Assembly (NCBI GenBank): GCA_016763595.1
Contig: JAESTN010000103.1
Coordinates: 1 to 11,962, forward strand
Reading direction: 5' to 3'
From: Flavobacteriaceae bacterium
GTDB lineage: Bacteria; Bacteroidota; Bacteroidia; Flavobacteriales; Flavobacteriaceae
Length of the DNA stretch: 11,962 nucleotides
Below the pieces are notes generated by a model. The model had not been told where the DNA came from. It searched no databases and saw only the letters and a program-made list of their open reading frames with translations. Position 1 is the stretch's first letter. Every line of letters begins with the position of its first letter. Shown piece by piece: positions 1-7,341 of the stretch. The position numbers were made by a program, and so were the translations under genes.

Positions 1-1060
<1,060 letters not shown>

Positions 1061-1074
1061 CAATAAATTACTCG

Positions 1075-1119
1075 ATAACTTTTATCTATACTTTTTATTT
1101 AGGTATAAGATAAAGTTAT
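1075..1119. promoter_or_regulatory. Two OxyR-like dyads upstream of katG (candidate operator)
   Basis: Dyad 1 (1075-1089) is ATAA-N7-CTAT. It matches the enterobacterial OxyR half-operator ATAG-n-t-nnn-a-n-CTAT at nine of ten specified positions. Dyad 2 (1105-1119) is ATAA-N7-TTAT, itself palindromic. The two lie in a larger imperfect inverted repeat (about 1074-1091 and 1102-1122). Their centres are 30 bp apart, whereas the classical oxidised OxyR site has 22 bp. They sit immediately upstream of the katG -7 box and about 200 bp from the peroxiredoxin start, so katG is the likelier target. No oxyR gene is in the window, and a different peroxide sensor could use the site. Confidence 0.4.
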
Positions 1120-1289
1120 ATCGCTTTTTTGATTCCTAAAGGGATTGTTTTTGTGTAAACCACTTCGTTGTGAGTGGTATAGTAGGTTTTTTAGCCTTTA
1201 TTGAAAATGAATTTAATAAACATCAATAAAACCTATAGTAGAATAAAAAATAAAGTTGATTTTAATCTTTAAAAACTTCTATAAAAAAA

Positions 1290-1297
1290 TATCTTTG
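1290..1297 (+). promoter_or_regulatory. Candidate -7 box of the peroxiredoxin promoter
   Basis: TATCTTTG is a full match to the Bacteroidota TAnnTTTG box. A start site near 1303 would give a leader of about 30 nt before the ATG at 1334. The best -33 candidate is a weak TTTA at 1268-1271, 18 bp upstream. The same TATCTTTG octamer recurs at the TonB-dependent receptor promoter. Confidence 0.55.
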
Positions 1298-1333
1298 CCG
1301 GAGTAAAAAAATATTAATCAAAAAAAATATAAA

Positions 1334-1975
1334 ATGGCTACAGCAGTAGGGAAACAATTTCCAAATTTAAACGTAGATGCAATGGATGCTAAAGCAATTA
1401 CTTTTAAAGTAAATGTTTTAGAAGAAGCAATTAATAACAAGAAAAAAGTATTGTTATTCTGGTACCCAAAAGATTTTACTTTTGTTTGTCCAACAGAATT
1501 ACATGCGTTTCAAGCTGCTTTAGGTGAGTTTGAAAAAAGAAACACCATTGTAATTGGAGCTTCTTGTGATACTCCAGAAGTACATTCAGCTTGGTTAAAT
1601 ACGCCAAAAAACCATGGAGGAATTCAAGGTATTACCTATCCTTTAATTGCGGATAGTAATAGAAATTTATCTTCTATTTTAGGTATTTTAGATATTACTG
1701 CAGAAGAGTTTGATGAAGCTACACAAACAATCCAAGTAGAAGGAGATAATGTAACATACAGAGCTACGTATTTACTTGATGAAGACGGATTGGTTTTTCA
1801 TGAGGGAATTAATCACATGCCTGTTGGAAGAAATATAAACGAATATTTACGTTTAATTGATGCGTATTCTCACGTTCAACAAAATGGAGAAGTTTGTCCT
1901 GCAAACTGGCAAGAAGGTGATGTTGCAATGAAAGCAAACGCTGAAGGAACTGCTGAGTATTTAGCTGTACACTAA
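1334..1975 (+). CDS. 2-Cys peroxiredoxin, AhpC/Prx1 type
   Basis: This thiol peroxidase reduces hydrogen peroxide and organic peroxides in the cytoplasm. At 213 residues it is a complete typical 2-Cys peroxiredoxin. The peroxidatic Cys52 is in YPKDFTFVCPTEL and the resolving Cys188 in GEVCPANWQEG. The conserved Arg is in the MPVGRNINEYLR segment. A third Cys78 (GASCDTPEVHSAW) replaces the residue more often seen as Thr or Ile in enterobacterial AhpC. A GGIQG loop and a C-terminal EYL segment stand where sensitivity motifs occur in Prx1 proteins. No ahpF reductase gene is adjacent, so electrons may come from thioredoxin (inference). The start is A-rich without a Shine-Dalgarno, normal for Bacteroidota. 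It is divergent from katG and ends at a strong terminator. Confidence 0.95.
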   Translation: MATAVGKQFPNLNVDAMDAKAITFKVNVLEEAINNKKKVLLFWYPKDFTFVCPTELHAFQAALGEFEKRNTIVIGASCDTPEVHSAWLNTPKNHGGIQGITYPLIADSNRNLSSILGILDITAEEFDEATQTIQVEGDNVTYRATYLLDEDGLVFHEGINHMPVGRNINEYLRLIDAYSHVQQNGEVCPANWQEGDVAMKANAEGTAEYLAVH

Positions 1976-1977
1976 TT

Positions 1978-2014
1978 GTCATTGCGAGGCTGTTTTTAGC
2001 TGAGGCAATCTCAT
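1978..2014. repeat. Dispersed palindromic intergenic repeat (ATTGCGAG...GCAATCTCAT type)
   Basis: It begins GTCATTGCGAGG and ends GGCAATCTCAT. ATTGC (1981-1985) and GCAAT (2005-2009) form the outer arms around a partly paired core. This pattern matches a class of short dispersed palindromes common between genes in many bacteria, including flavobacteria (recalled family resemblance, not searched). It lies directly after the peroxiredoxin stop codon and before the terminator, so it would be part of the 3' UTR. Only one copy is visible in the window. Confidence 0.5.
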
Positions 2015-2048
2015 AAAAAGAGTATTTCGTTATTCTGTAATAACGATT

Positions 2049-2081
2049 AAAAATCCCGAGTTATGAACTCGGGATTTTTTT
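2049..2081. terminator. Bidirectional intrinsic terminator between converging genes
   Basis: AAAAA-TCCCGAGTT, a 3-nt ATG loop, then AACTCGGGA-TTTTTTT. The nine-base core pairs perfectly and the flanking A and T tracts extend the stem. Because it has A on the left and T on the right, it gives a U-tract on both strands. It can therefore end both the peroxiredoxin transcript and the leftward receptor transcript, whose stop codon is at 2091. Confidence 0.93.
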
Positions 2082-2090
2082 GTGCCCTAT

Positions 2091-4424
2091 TTAAAAAGAA
2101 ATCTTATAACTCAAATTCGGAATTAACAACGCTTCCTTATAAAGGTCTACCTGCTGTTTTTTAATATTGTATCGATGTCCTAAAAACTCTTCGTAATTAG
2201 TAGCGTTGATGATTTTTAAAGACAATCTCTGGGTAGTCTTCTTTTTGTTCCATTGATAATTTACGGTAATATGCGAAACAAAGCTATTATCTGCTTGTTC
2301 TGTAAAAGGAGTGGTCTTATTGTACACAACATCTTGCATTGCGTTCGAATCTGCAACATCAATCAATGAATAGCGATCGCCACCTTGCAAGCTAAATCTT
2401 AAATTAATACTAAGTAAGTTCTGGTTCCTTTTTCCAACAGTATATTCTTTTCCAATTAAAAAATTGACCAGATATTTTCTATTAAATCGAGTGTTATACC
2501 AAGTATTTGTGTCTGTTTTATATTCAGAATTAAAGAGTGAGGCTGTAAATAAATAATACAATCCGTTGCTAATATATTTTTCTAAAGTCAAATCAATTCC
2601 GTAATTTTTTCCTTTTCCTCCATTGATATAGGTGTCGTTTTCAAACCAATCTTTTTCTACATTTAGTAAAGAGGTTGTGCTATTCTGAATATATGGAATA
2701 TCATATAAGTATTGAAAATAGGGCTCCACTTTTACATGGATGTTTTTACTCAAGTTCCAGTCATAACTTACTACAAAATGATGCGCTTTTGTAAAATCTA
2801 ATTCTTTGTTTGGTGTCTTATTTGTTAGTGGGTCTTTTACAAAATACGTATGTAATTGTTCAATTCTACTATGCAATCCATACCCGAAACTCAATTTGTT
2901 TTTTTGATTTAGTTGATATGAAAGACCAAGCCTAGGTTCAATTGTGTACGAATTATTTAAGGTGAATAGTTGTGCATTTAGACCTGCATTCACTGTCAGT
3001 TTATTAACGTTGAAAGTAGAGTTTGTAAAACCAGAAAGTAAGGTGCTAAAGCCGTTTTTAGAGACGATGGTTTCTAGTTGATTGGTGTTTTTTACTTCTT
3101 TTAAAAGCAAATCATAATGCATGCCAACTGCACTAAAACCAGTTCTGTTTGTATGTGACTTGCTAAACTTCTTGTTTATAATAGACTTGAATGTAATATT
3201 ATAATTGGTGTTCTTTATCTTATTTTCGGGGCTGATAGTTAAATTGGTAGCTAACTGATCAGTTTTGAATTGTAATCCACTTGCAGAAATAGCCAATGTA
3301 GAATTTATATAGGCATTGTTTTTAAAGAAGTAGCGATGGGTAATTCCAGCTGCTCCCATAAATTGTGTTGCTTTTTCATTCTGACTGTCTTTTTTATATT
3401 CCCAACTTGTTATGTCTTTTTTTGCGGAGGTTCCAGAATTGTCAATCAATCCCAATCCCCAAAAAGAAAAACTACCTGCTTTTTTTGTATAGAAGTTTAA
3501 TTTAAAAGCTAGATCCTGATAGTTTGTTCCTTGCGCATCTTCTGGTAAAAGAGAAGAGAGTAATCCTAAAGTAGAATACCTATAATTTACTAAATAGGAA
3601 GAATTTTTGTTGTTATTCAATGGCCCTTCAGAAGTAAAATCAATTCCGATCAAACCAACTTCAGCACTATGTTCGTGTTTGGAGTTATTTCCTTTTCGCA
3701 TTTTCATGTCAAAAACACCAGAAATAGCATTGTTATATTCAGAAGGGAAAGCACCGGTAAAAAAGTCTGAATTGGCAAGTAGGTTACTACTTAAAGCGGT
3801 TAATCCACCACCACCAAAAATTCCTAAATCGGCAAAGTGATTTGGATTCGGGATCTCTATTCCTTCCATTTTCCACTGAATAAATTTTGGAGCATTTCCT
3901 CTAATGATAATGGCATTGTTGCTAATGTTACTTGCTACACCGGCAAATGAAGAAGCCAGTCTTGCAGGGTCGTCAAAACCACCAGCATACCTATTGGCCT
4001 CTTCTACACTTAAAAGACGAGCACTTACCAATGCGGTTTTGTTTAGGGGTTTTTCTTTGTACACTTTTGGAGTAATAATGACTTCCTCTAATTGAGCAGT
4101 CATTTCTTTCAAAGTAATCGAAAGTTGTATTTCTTTGGCAGAGGTAACCAAGACATTAGCGATAATTATTGGTTCGTAGCCAATACTAGAAATTTGAATA
4201 TTGTGTCTGCCTAAAGGAACTGTAGGAAGTGTAAACTGTCCATTGATATCACTATTGGTACCCAATAATGGTTTTGTGTTTAAGACCACAATACTGGCAG
4301 ATGGAATTGGGGTTAATGTGGTTTCATCTAGTATTATTCCGCTTAAAACCTGTGTAGATTTTTGAGAATATAGATGCGATGATATGCTGTATAAAATAAT
4401 AAGTAAAGAGGTTCTAAATTTCAT
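2091..4424 (-). CDS. TonB-dependent receptor with N-terminal carboxypeptidase-regulatory-like domain
   Basis: This is an outer-membrane receptor expected to import a ligand using TonB-ExbBD energy. Its 777 residues comprise a signal peptide (1-20), a CarboxypepD_reg-like beta-sandwich (about 24-110, with INGQFTLPTVPLG and SSIGYEP), a plug domain (about 112-245, with IIIRGNAPKFIQWKMEG and a glycine run GIFGGGG), and a C-terminal beta-barrel ending in the aromatic SYKISF. The substrate cannot be read from the sequence. There is no SusD-like partner next to it, and its length is below the roughly 1000 residues usual for SusC proteins, so it is probably not a polysaccharide-utilisation SusC. A PAS-LuxR regulator gene lies 78 bp upstream on the same strand and may control it (inference). 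The start codon overlaps a striking inverted repeat. Confidence 0.92.
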   Translation of the reverse strand: MKFRTSLLIILYSISSHLYSQKSTQVLSGIILDETTLTPIPSASIVVLNTKPLLGTNSDINGQFTLPTVPLGRHNIQISSIGYEPIIIANVLVTSAKEIQLSITLKEMTAQLEEVIITPKVYKEKPLNKTALVSARLLSVEEANRYAGGFDDPARLASSFAGVASNISNNAIIIRGNAPKFIQWKMEGIEIPNPNHFADLGIFGGGGLTALSSNLLANSDFFTGAFPSEYNNAISGVFDMKMRKGNNSKHEHSAEVGLIGIDFTSEGPLNNNKNSSYLVNYRYSTLGLLSSLLPEDAQGTNYQDLAFKLNFYTKKAGSFSFWGLGLIDNSGTSAKKDITSWEYKKDSQNEKATQFMGAAGITHRYFFKNNAYINSTLAISASGLQFKTDQLATNLTISPENKIKNTNYNITFKSIINKKFSKSHTNRTGFSAVGMHYDLLLKEVKNTNQLETIVSKNGFSTLLSGFTNSTFNVNKLTVNAGLNAQLFTLNNSYTIEPRLGLSYQLNQKNKLSFGYGLHSRIEQLHTYFVKDPLTNKTPNKELDFTKAHHFVVSYDWNLSKNIHVKVEPYFQYLYDIPYIQNSTTSLLNVEKDWFENDTYINGGKGKNYGIDLTLEKYISNGLYYLFTASLFNSEYKTDTNTWYNTRFNRKYLVNFLIGKEYTVGKRNQNLLSINLRFSLQGGDRYSLIDVADSNAMQDVVYNKTTPFTEQADNSFVSHITVNYQWNKKKTTQRLSLKIINATNYEEFLGHRYNIKKQQVDLYKEALLIPNLSYKISF

Positions 4425-4451
4425 TTGTGAATGTTTTTATTCATTCACAAA
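4424..4451. promoter_or_regulatory. Perfect 10-bp inverted repeat over the receptor start and -7 box (candidate operator)
   Basis: The arms TTTGTGAATG (4424-4433) and CATTCACAAA (4442-4451) are perfect inverted copies with an 8-nt AT spacer. One arm shares four bases with the -7 box of the receptor promoter. The other reaches the first base of the start codon. Since transcription should begin near 4441, only one arm would be in the mRNA, so a protein-binding operator fits better than an RNA hairpin (inference). It contains TGTGA and TCACA, but they are 14 bp apart rather than the 6 bp of a CRP site. Confidence 0.45.
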
Positions 4452-4455
4452 GATA
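4448..4455 (-). promoter_or_regulatory. Candidate -7 box of the receptor promoter
   Basis: On the minus strand this is TATCTTTG, identical to the octamer at the peroxiredoxin promoter and a full match to TAnnTTTG. A weak TTTC lies 19 bp upstream on that strand (4475-4478), in place of the -33 TTTG. The expected leader is only about 17 nt. Confidence 0.5.
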
Positions 4456-4475
4456 TTTTTAGAACACTGATTTTG

Positions 4476-4500
4476 AAATACTGAATTATCAGTATTTTTT
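4476..4500. terminator. Small hairpin after the PAS-LuxR gene (weak terminator candidate)
   Basis: AAATACTGA (4476-4484) and TCAGTATTT (4489-4497) pair perfectly around an ATTA loop, just past the stop of the leftward regulator gene. On the plus strand it is followed by a T-run. On the minus strand, where the gene is transcribed, only three U residues follow the stem, so termination may be leaky. It also abuts the receptor's -33 region. Confidence 0.35.
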
Positions 4501-4502
4501 AA

Positions 4503-5276
4503 TTATGCCAATCTTAATTTACTAGCATATTCAACAGCTTCAAAAGAATTGTTTGCGCCTAATTTCTTTAGAATATTTTGTCTGTGGGTATTTACGGTAT
4601 GTACACTTATAGATAAATTATTAGAGATTTCCTTACTTAACAATCCTTCTTTTACATAGCCTAATATTTCCTTTTCTCTTTTAGAAAGCTCAATAGTATC
4701 TGTAGGGTTTTTTGCCAATTCTAATTGTTTTGTTTCTCCTGTTTTTACATTTACCAATTGACTCGTAATACCATCTATAGTATCTTGATTAGGGGAGATG
4801 TCTAGTACACTTAAGGCCAACCATAAATTCCCTTGAGTGTCTAATTCTAAAACTTGCTGCTGTTCTATTACTTTGATGTATTTATCTTCTGCATTTAAAA
4901 TCCGATATTCGTTTTGGAGTTTAAAATTTTTACGTTCAGAACTAGGTAATGAAAAGTAATATTTTATCAAAGAAAGGCCATTTTTCAGTAAGCTTAAAAA
5001 GTCATCTGGGTGAATTCTAGAATCGTAATAATCCGTACCTATTTCTTCAATTTTTTCTAAATCATATCCAAACAAATTATGCATGTTGTTTGAATTGTAG
5101 ATGTGTTCTTTTTTATGGAAATCAAAGACAGAAATTCCACAATTTTTTATTGCAGCCATTTGATCTAAAAACGGAATCTGTTTCTCAAAAACAGTATAAT
5201 CTAATTGTGCAACTTCAAAAACTTGCTGACTTATTACTTGAAAATATTCTTGACCAATTTGTTCTAATTCTGACAT
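4503..5276 (-). CDS. PAS-domain LuxR-type transcriptional regulator
   Basis: This is a probable cytoplasmic DNA-binding regulator of 257 residues. Residues about 48-162 look like a PAS fold (YNSNNMHNLFGYDLEKIEE, then RIHPDDFLSLL and a closing LWLALSVLDIS strand). Residues 195-257 are a clear LuxR-type helix-turn-helix (LSKREKEILGYVKEGLLSKE, then SVHTVNTHRQNILKKLGA). It has no receiver domain with a phosphoacceptor Asp, so it is not a classical response regulator. The ligand, if any, is unknown. It precedes the TonB-dependent receptor gene on the same strand, which makes that gene a natural candidate target (inference). The ATG at 5276 has no strong ribosome-binding site, but the N-terminal helix begins directly after it. 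Confidence 0.85.
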   Translation of the reverse strand: MSELEQIGQEYFQVISQQVFEVAQLDYTVFEKQIPFLDQMAAIKNCGISVFDFHKKEHIYNSNNMHNLFGYDLEKIEEIGTDYYDSRIHPDDFLSLLKNGLSLIKYYFSLPSSERKNFKLQNEYRILNAEDKYIKVIEQQQVLELDTQGNLWLALSVLDISPNQDTIDGITSQLVNVKTGETKQLELAKNPTDTIELSKREKEILGYVKEGLLSKEISNNLSISVHTVNTHRQNILKKLGANNSFEAVEYASKLRLA

Positions 5277-5311
5277 TATAGTACCTAAGGTTTGATGACG
5301 TGAAAATAACC

Positions 5312-5346
5312 AATAAAGTATAGAACTAGGTTAGGAGTACTTTATT
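5312..5346. repeat. Inverted repeat between the DoxX and PAS-LuxR genes
   Basis: AATAAAGTA (5312-5320) and TACTTTATT (5338-5346) are perfect 9-bp arms around a 17-nt spacer, in the 81-bp gap downstream of the DoxX stop and upstream of the regulator start. It could be a weak hairpin ending the DoxX transcript or an operator for the regulator. No T-run follows it on either strand. Confidence 0.35.
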
Positions 5347-5357
5347 TTATACAATCA

Positions 5358-5813
5358 TTAATTCTTTTTGTAAGCGAAAAACAGCACCCACAAAATGAAG
5401 AATATTTGCAAAGGAATTCGAAACCATAAATAATTTAAACCGTTGCCATTTTGTTCTCCTGTTTGATAATTTAAAGTATTTGAAGCTGCTTTGATATTTG
5501 CAGGGAGCATTAATAGTAAGAAAGCAATAATGGCTATTGCAACATGCTTCTGGTATTTAGGGATTAATAAACCAATAGCAAATAAGACTTCAAGAATTCC
5601 AGTTGCATATACAATAAACATTTTGTTAGGTATAAAGTCAGGAATCATTTTAGACATCCCATTTGTGAAAACAAAATGACCAATAGCCGTAAATAATAAC
5701 ATAAACGCAAAGGCAATTCTTCCAGATAGTAAGAGGTTGTTTTTACCAAAGAATAGTTTAGAAATAAGAACAGAAAAGCAAAAGCTTATGAATAATACGA
5801 GTAGTGGTTTCAT
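5358..5813 (-). CDS. DoxX-family small membrane protein
   Basis: This 151-residue, very hydrophobic inner-membrane protein has four or five predicted helices (about 1-20, 29-51, 65-85, 89-108 and 129-147). The DoxX-like pattern is RIAFAFMLLFTAIGHFVF, then MIPDFIPNKMFIVYATGILE and an alanine/leucine-rich third helix. DoxX-type proteins have been linked to thiol and redox stress in some bacteria, but no enzymatic activity can be read here. It follows the Crp/Fnr-type gene by 56 bp on the same strand, so the regulator may control it or be co-transcribed with it. A weak 5-bp hairpin, CTCTA-N5-TAGAG (5834-5848), lies between them. Confidence 0.8.
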   Translation of the reverse strand: MKPLLVLFISFCFSVLISKLFFGKNNLLLSGRIAFAFMLLFTAIGHFVFTNGMSKMIPDFIPNKMFIVYATGILEVLFAIGLLIPKYQKHVAIAIIAFLLLMLPANIKAASNTLNYQTGEQNGNGLNYLWFRIPLQIFFILWVLFFAYKKN

Positions 5814-5869
5814 CTATTTAATTTTATGTAAAACTCTAACTAATAGAGAAATTAAACAATGAACCTATG

Positions 5870-6436
5870 TTAAGAAACTTGACGACGTATTCTGCTCAAT
5901 GCTTGAGGTGTAATGCCAATATAAGAAGCAATGTATTTTAAAGGAATTTCTTTAATGAGTTGAGGTCTTTCTGAAAATAAATTTTGATAGCGTTCTTTGG
6001 CAGTTAACTCTAACAAAGAGAGTTCTCTAGAGGATTTAATTAAAAATAAACGCTCTGCATTTTTTCTGCCTATTTCATTTCCGATTTCTGTATTGGTGTA
6101 AATGTCATTTAAATCAGCATGACTAATGCGCCACACAGTAGTTTTTGATAAGGCTTCAATTTGATATGTACAAGGCACTTGGGTTAAAAAAGAATCGTAC
6201 CCAGAAATAAACTGGTTTTTAAAAACAAAGCCAAAAGTAAGATCGTTTTCTATTTTTGGAAAGTACATTCTCAAAGTGCCTTCTTCTACAAATGAAAGAA
6301 AATTTTCTGTCTGCCCTTTTTTAAGGAGCAGTTCTTTTTTTTGAAAAGTAACGCACTGCAGTTTTGATGAGTAATAGTCCCAATCACTATTTCTCATAGG
6401 AGAAAAAGTTTCTAAATATTTTCGTATTTGATGCAT
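5870..6436 (-). CDS. Crp/Fnr-family transcriptional regulator
   Basis: This 188-residue regulator has a cyclic-nucleotide-binding-like beta-roll (about 15-115, including FVEEGTLRMYFPK and QFISGYDSFL) followed by a dimer helix and a C-terminal winged helix-turn-helix (IPLKYIASYIGITPQALSRI). I do not see the Arg/Ser/Thr phosphate cassette of true cAMP receptors, nor the N-terminal Cys cluster of FNR, so its signal is unknown, as is common for Bacteroidota members. The start is fixed: the codon immediately before the ATG is an in-frame TAA (6437-6439). The DoxX gene follows 56 bp downstream and is the obvious candidate target. Confidence 0.9.
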   Translation of the reverse strand: MHQIRKYLETFSPMRNSDWDYYSSKLQCVTFQKKELLLKKGQTENFLSFVEEGTLRMYFPKIENDLTFGFVFKNQFISGYDSFLTQVPCTYQIEALSKTTVWRISHADLNDIYTNTEIGNEIGRKNAERLFLIKSSRELSLLELTAKERYQNLFSERPQLIKEIPLKYIASYIGITPQALSRIRRQVS

Positions 6437-6512
6437 TTAGCTTTCTTTATTTTTCTCTTCGTTTACTGCTTTTCCTTCTTGATTTCCAGGGTCATTAATT
6501 TGGCTTTATTTA
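6437..6512 (-). pseudogene. Shrunken second copy of the 52-residue lysine-rich gene
   Basis: This stretch between the XRE and Crp genes aligns with the intact gene at 7079-7237. Both end in a TAA preceded by codons for NEEKNK, with 18 identical bases (6447-6464 and 7086-7103) in the same codon register. A second block of 12 identical bases (6492-6503 and 7177-7188) lies further upstream. A third block (6502-6512 and 7196-7206) matches at 10 of 11 positions, after an apparent 9-bp loss between two GG pairs. In the intact gene's frame it reads NKAKLMTLEIKKEKQ and then stops. The NEEKNK end is in another frame. About 46 bp are missing between the first two blocks, and the N-terminus is gone. It overlaps the last codons of the XRE gene. 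An alternative view is an in-frame tail of the XRE protein cut off by a stop codon. Confidence 0.5.
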
Positions 6513-6940
6513 AACTTATTGTCAATGAATAACTTCTTTATCTTATCGGAGATAGAAAAGGTGTCATTGGCAGAAAGCCATAAGAAGTATGAGGTGTAAA
6601 TTAGAACAACAAAAAAGGAAGACCAACTGCCTGATTCTTTTAATGCATCCATAAACATTATTACTTGTACAATTAAAAATAGTCCAGTTTTAAGATAAAA
6701 AGATTTCAATTTTTTATAATATTTATCTTGCTCTTTTATTTGTTCTGGATTATTCGAAATAATGAAGTCAATTTCAAAAAGTGTAGATAACGCTTTAATT
6801 GAATCCATACTTGGCTTCTCTCCGTTTTCAATTCGTTGGATTGTACGAAGACTTAACCCGGATAATTCTGCTAATTGAGTTTGTGACCATTTATATTCTA
6901 ACCGTAGCTTTTTAAGGTTGCTAATACTTTCAGATTTCAT
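6506..6940 (-). CDS. XRE-family regulator with a two-helix membrane tail
   Basis: This 144-residue protein has a Cro/C1-type helix-turn-helix at about 9-60 (WSQTQLAELSGLSLRTIQRI, then ENGEKPSMDSIKALSTLF). A charged linker follows, then two hydrophobic segments (about 81-98 and 105-123) resembling the 2TM domain found in flavobacterial regulators. It would be a membrane-tethered repressor or sensor (inference). Unlike most genes here it has a good ribosome-binding site, AAAGGA, 8 nt before the ATG. A perfect dyad lies upstream at 7010-7024. The gene is flanked on both sides by related sequence: the intact lysine-rich gene upstream and its remnant downstream. Confidence 0.85.
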   Translation of the reverse strand: MKSESISNLKKLRLEYKWSQTQLAELSGLSLRTIQRIENGEKPSMDSIKALSTLFEIDFIISNNPEQIKEQDKYYKKLKSFYLKTGLFLIVQVIMFMDALKESGSWSSFFVVLIYTSYFLWLSANDTFSISDKIKKLFIDNKFK

Positions 6941-7009
6941 TATTTATTCCTTTGTTTAAAAATGTATTCAAGAGTACAAATAAATCGATTATTTATAGCG
7001 GACTTATGA

Positions 7010-7024
7010 TCGTATATAATACGA
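7010..7024. promoter_or_regulatory. Perfect dyad upstream of the XRE gene (candidate operator)
   Basis: TCGTAT-ATA-ATACGA is a 15-bp perfect dyad 70 bp upstream of the XRE start. A second, AATCGATT, lies at 6983-6990. XRE regulators often repress their own promoters through such short dyads. No good -7 box is visible here; the nearest is TTTATTTG on the minus strand (6977-6984), one base off consensus. Confidence 0.35.
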
Positions 7025-7078
7025 CACTAATGTGACACAATTCTATTTTATTGAGATTGTACGTTTTATAAAGATAAA

Positions 7079-7237
7079 TTATATCTTATTTTTCTCTTCG
7101 TTTGCCTTTTTAATAATTGCTTTCAATCGCTCTTTATTTGCGATTTTTTCTTGTTTTACCTTATTAATTTTTCTGTTCATTAATTTGGTATGCTTGGCTT
7201 TGTTTACCGTGTTTTTTGCTTTCCCTTTTTTAGGCAT
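7079..7237 (-). CDS. Small lysine-rich protein of unknown function (52 residues)
   Basis: The predicted protein begins MPKKGKAKNTVNK and has 17 Lys and 2 Arg in 52 residues. It is probably one long charged helix, with no Cys and no membrane segment. Its high basicity would suit nucleic-acid or ribosome binding, but that is a guess. The ATG at 7237 is chosen over one 57 bp upstream. The longer form would add an unrelated hydrophobic stretch, and a near-consensus -7 box (7264-7271) would then lie inside the gene. Support for its being real comes from the related degenerate copy at 6437-6512, which shows that this reading frame has been duplicated. The opposite strand also carries an open frame, judged a shadow. 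Confidence 0.55.
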   Translation of the reverse strand: MPKKGKAKNTVNKAKHTKLMNRKINKVKQEKIANKERLKAIIKKANEEKNKI

Positions 7238-7263
7238 CCTGTATGTGAAAATTATCGTTAGTG

Positions 7264-7271
7264 AAAAGATA
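7264..7271 (-). promoter_or_regulatory. Near-consensus -7 box for the lysine-rich gene
   Basis: On the minus strand this is TATCTTTT, one base off the TATCTTTG seen at two other promoters here. It would start a transcript about 19 nt before the ATG at 7237. I see no -33 element at the right distance. Confidence 0.3.
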
Positions 7272-7341
7272 GTTAAAAACAAGTACAGAAGCAACTAAAC
7301 AAATTGGTTTTTAGTCATCTTAAAGATCTATTATGAAAATA

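Noticed and set aside
3607..4095. Plus-strand open frames inside the TonB-dependent receptor gene
   Set aside because: They are shadows of a well-supported 777-residue receptor frame, with no promoter or family signal.
2091..4424. SusC-type polysaccharide receptor
   Set aside because: No SusD partner or carbohydrate genes are adjacent, and the protein is shorter than typical SusC.
4424..4451. CRP-type site TGTGA/TCACA at the receptor promoter
   Set aside because: The half-sites are 14 bp apart instead of 6, so a classical CRP site is not supported even though a Crp/Fnr-like gene is nearby.
5312..5346. Inverted repeat as a strong intrinsic terminator
   Set aside because: AT-only stem with a 17-nt loop and no U-tract; kept only as an inverted repeat.
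7032..7298. Plus-strand open frame of 88 residues, very hydrophobic
   Set aside because: It starts at GTG, is rich in Phe/Leu because it is the reverse of Lys/Glu codons, and overlaps the lysine-rich gene whose frame has a related copy nearby.
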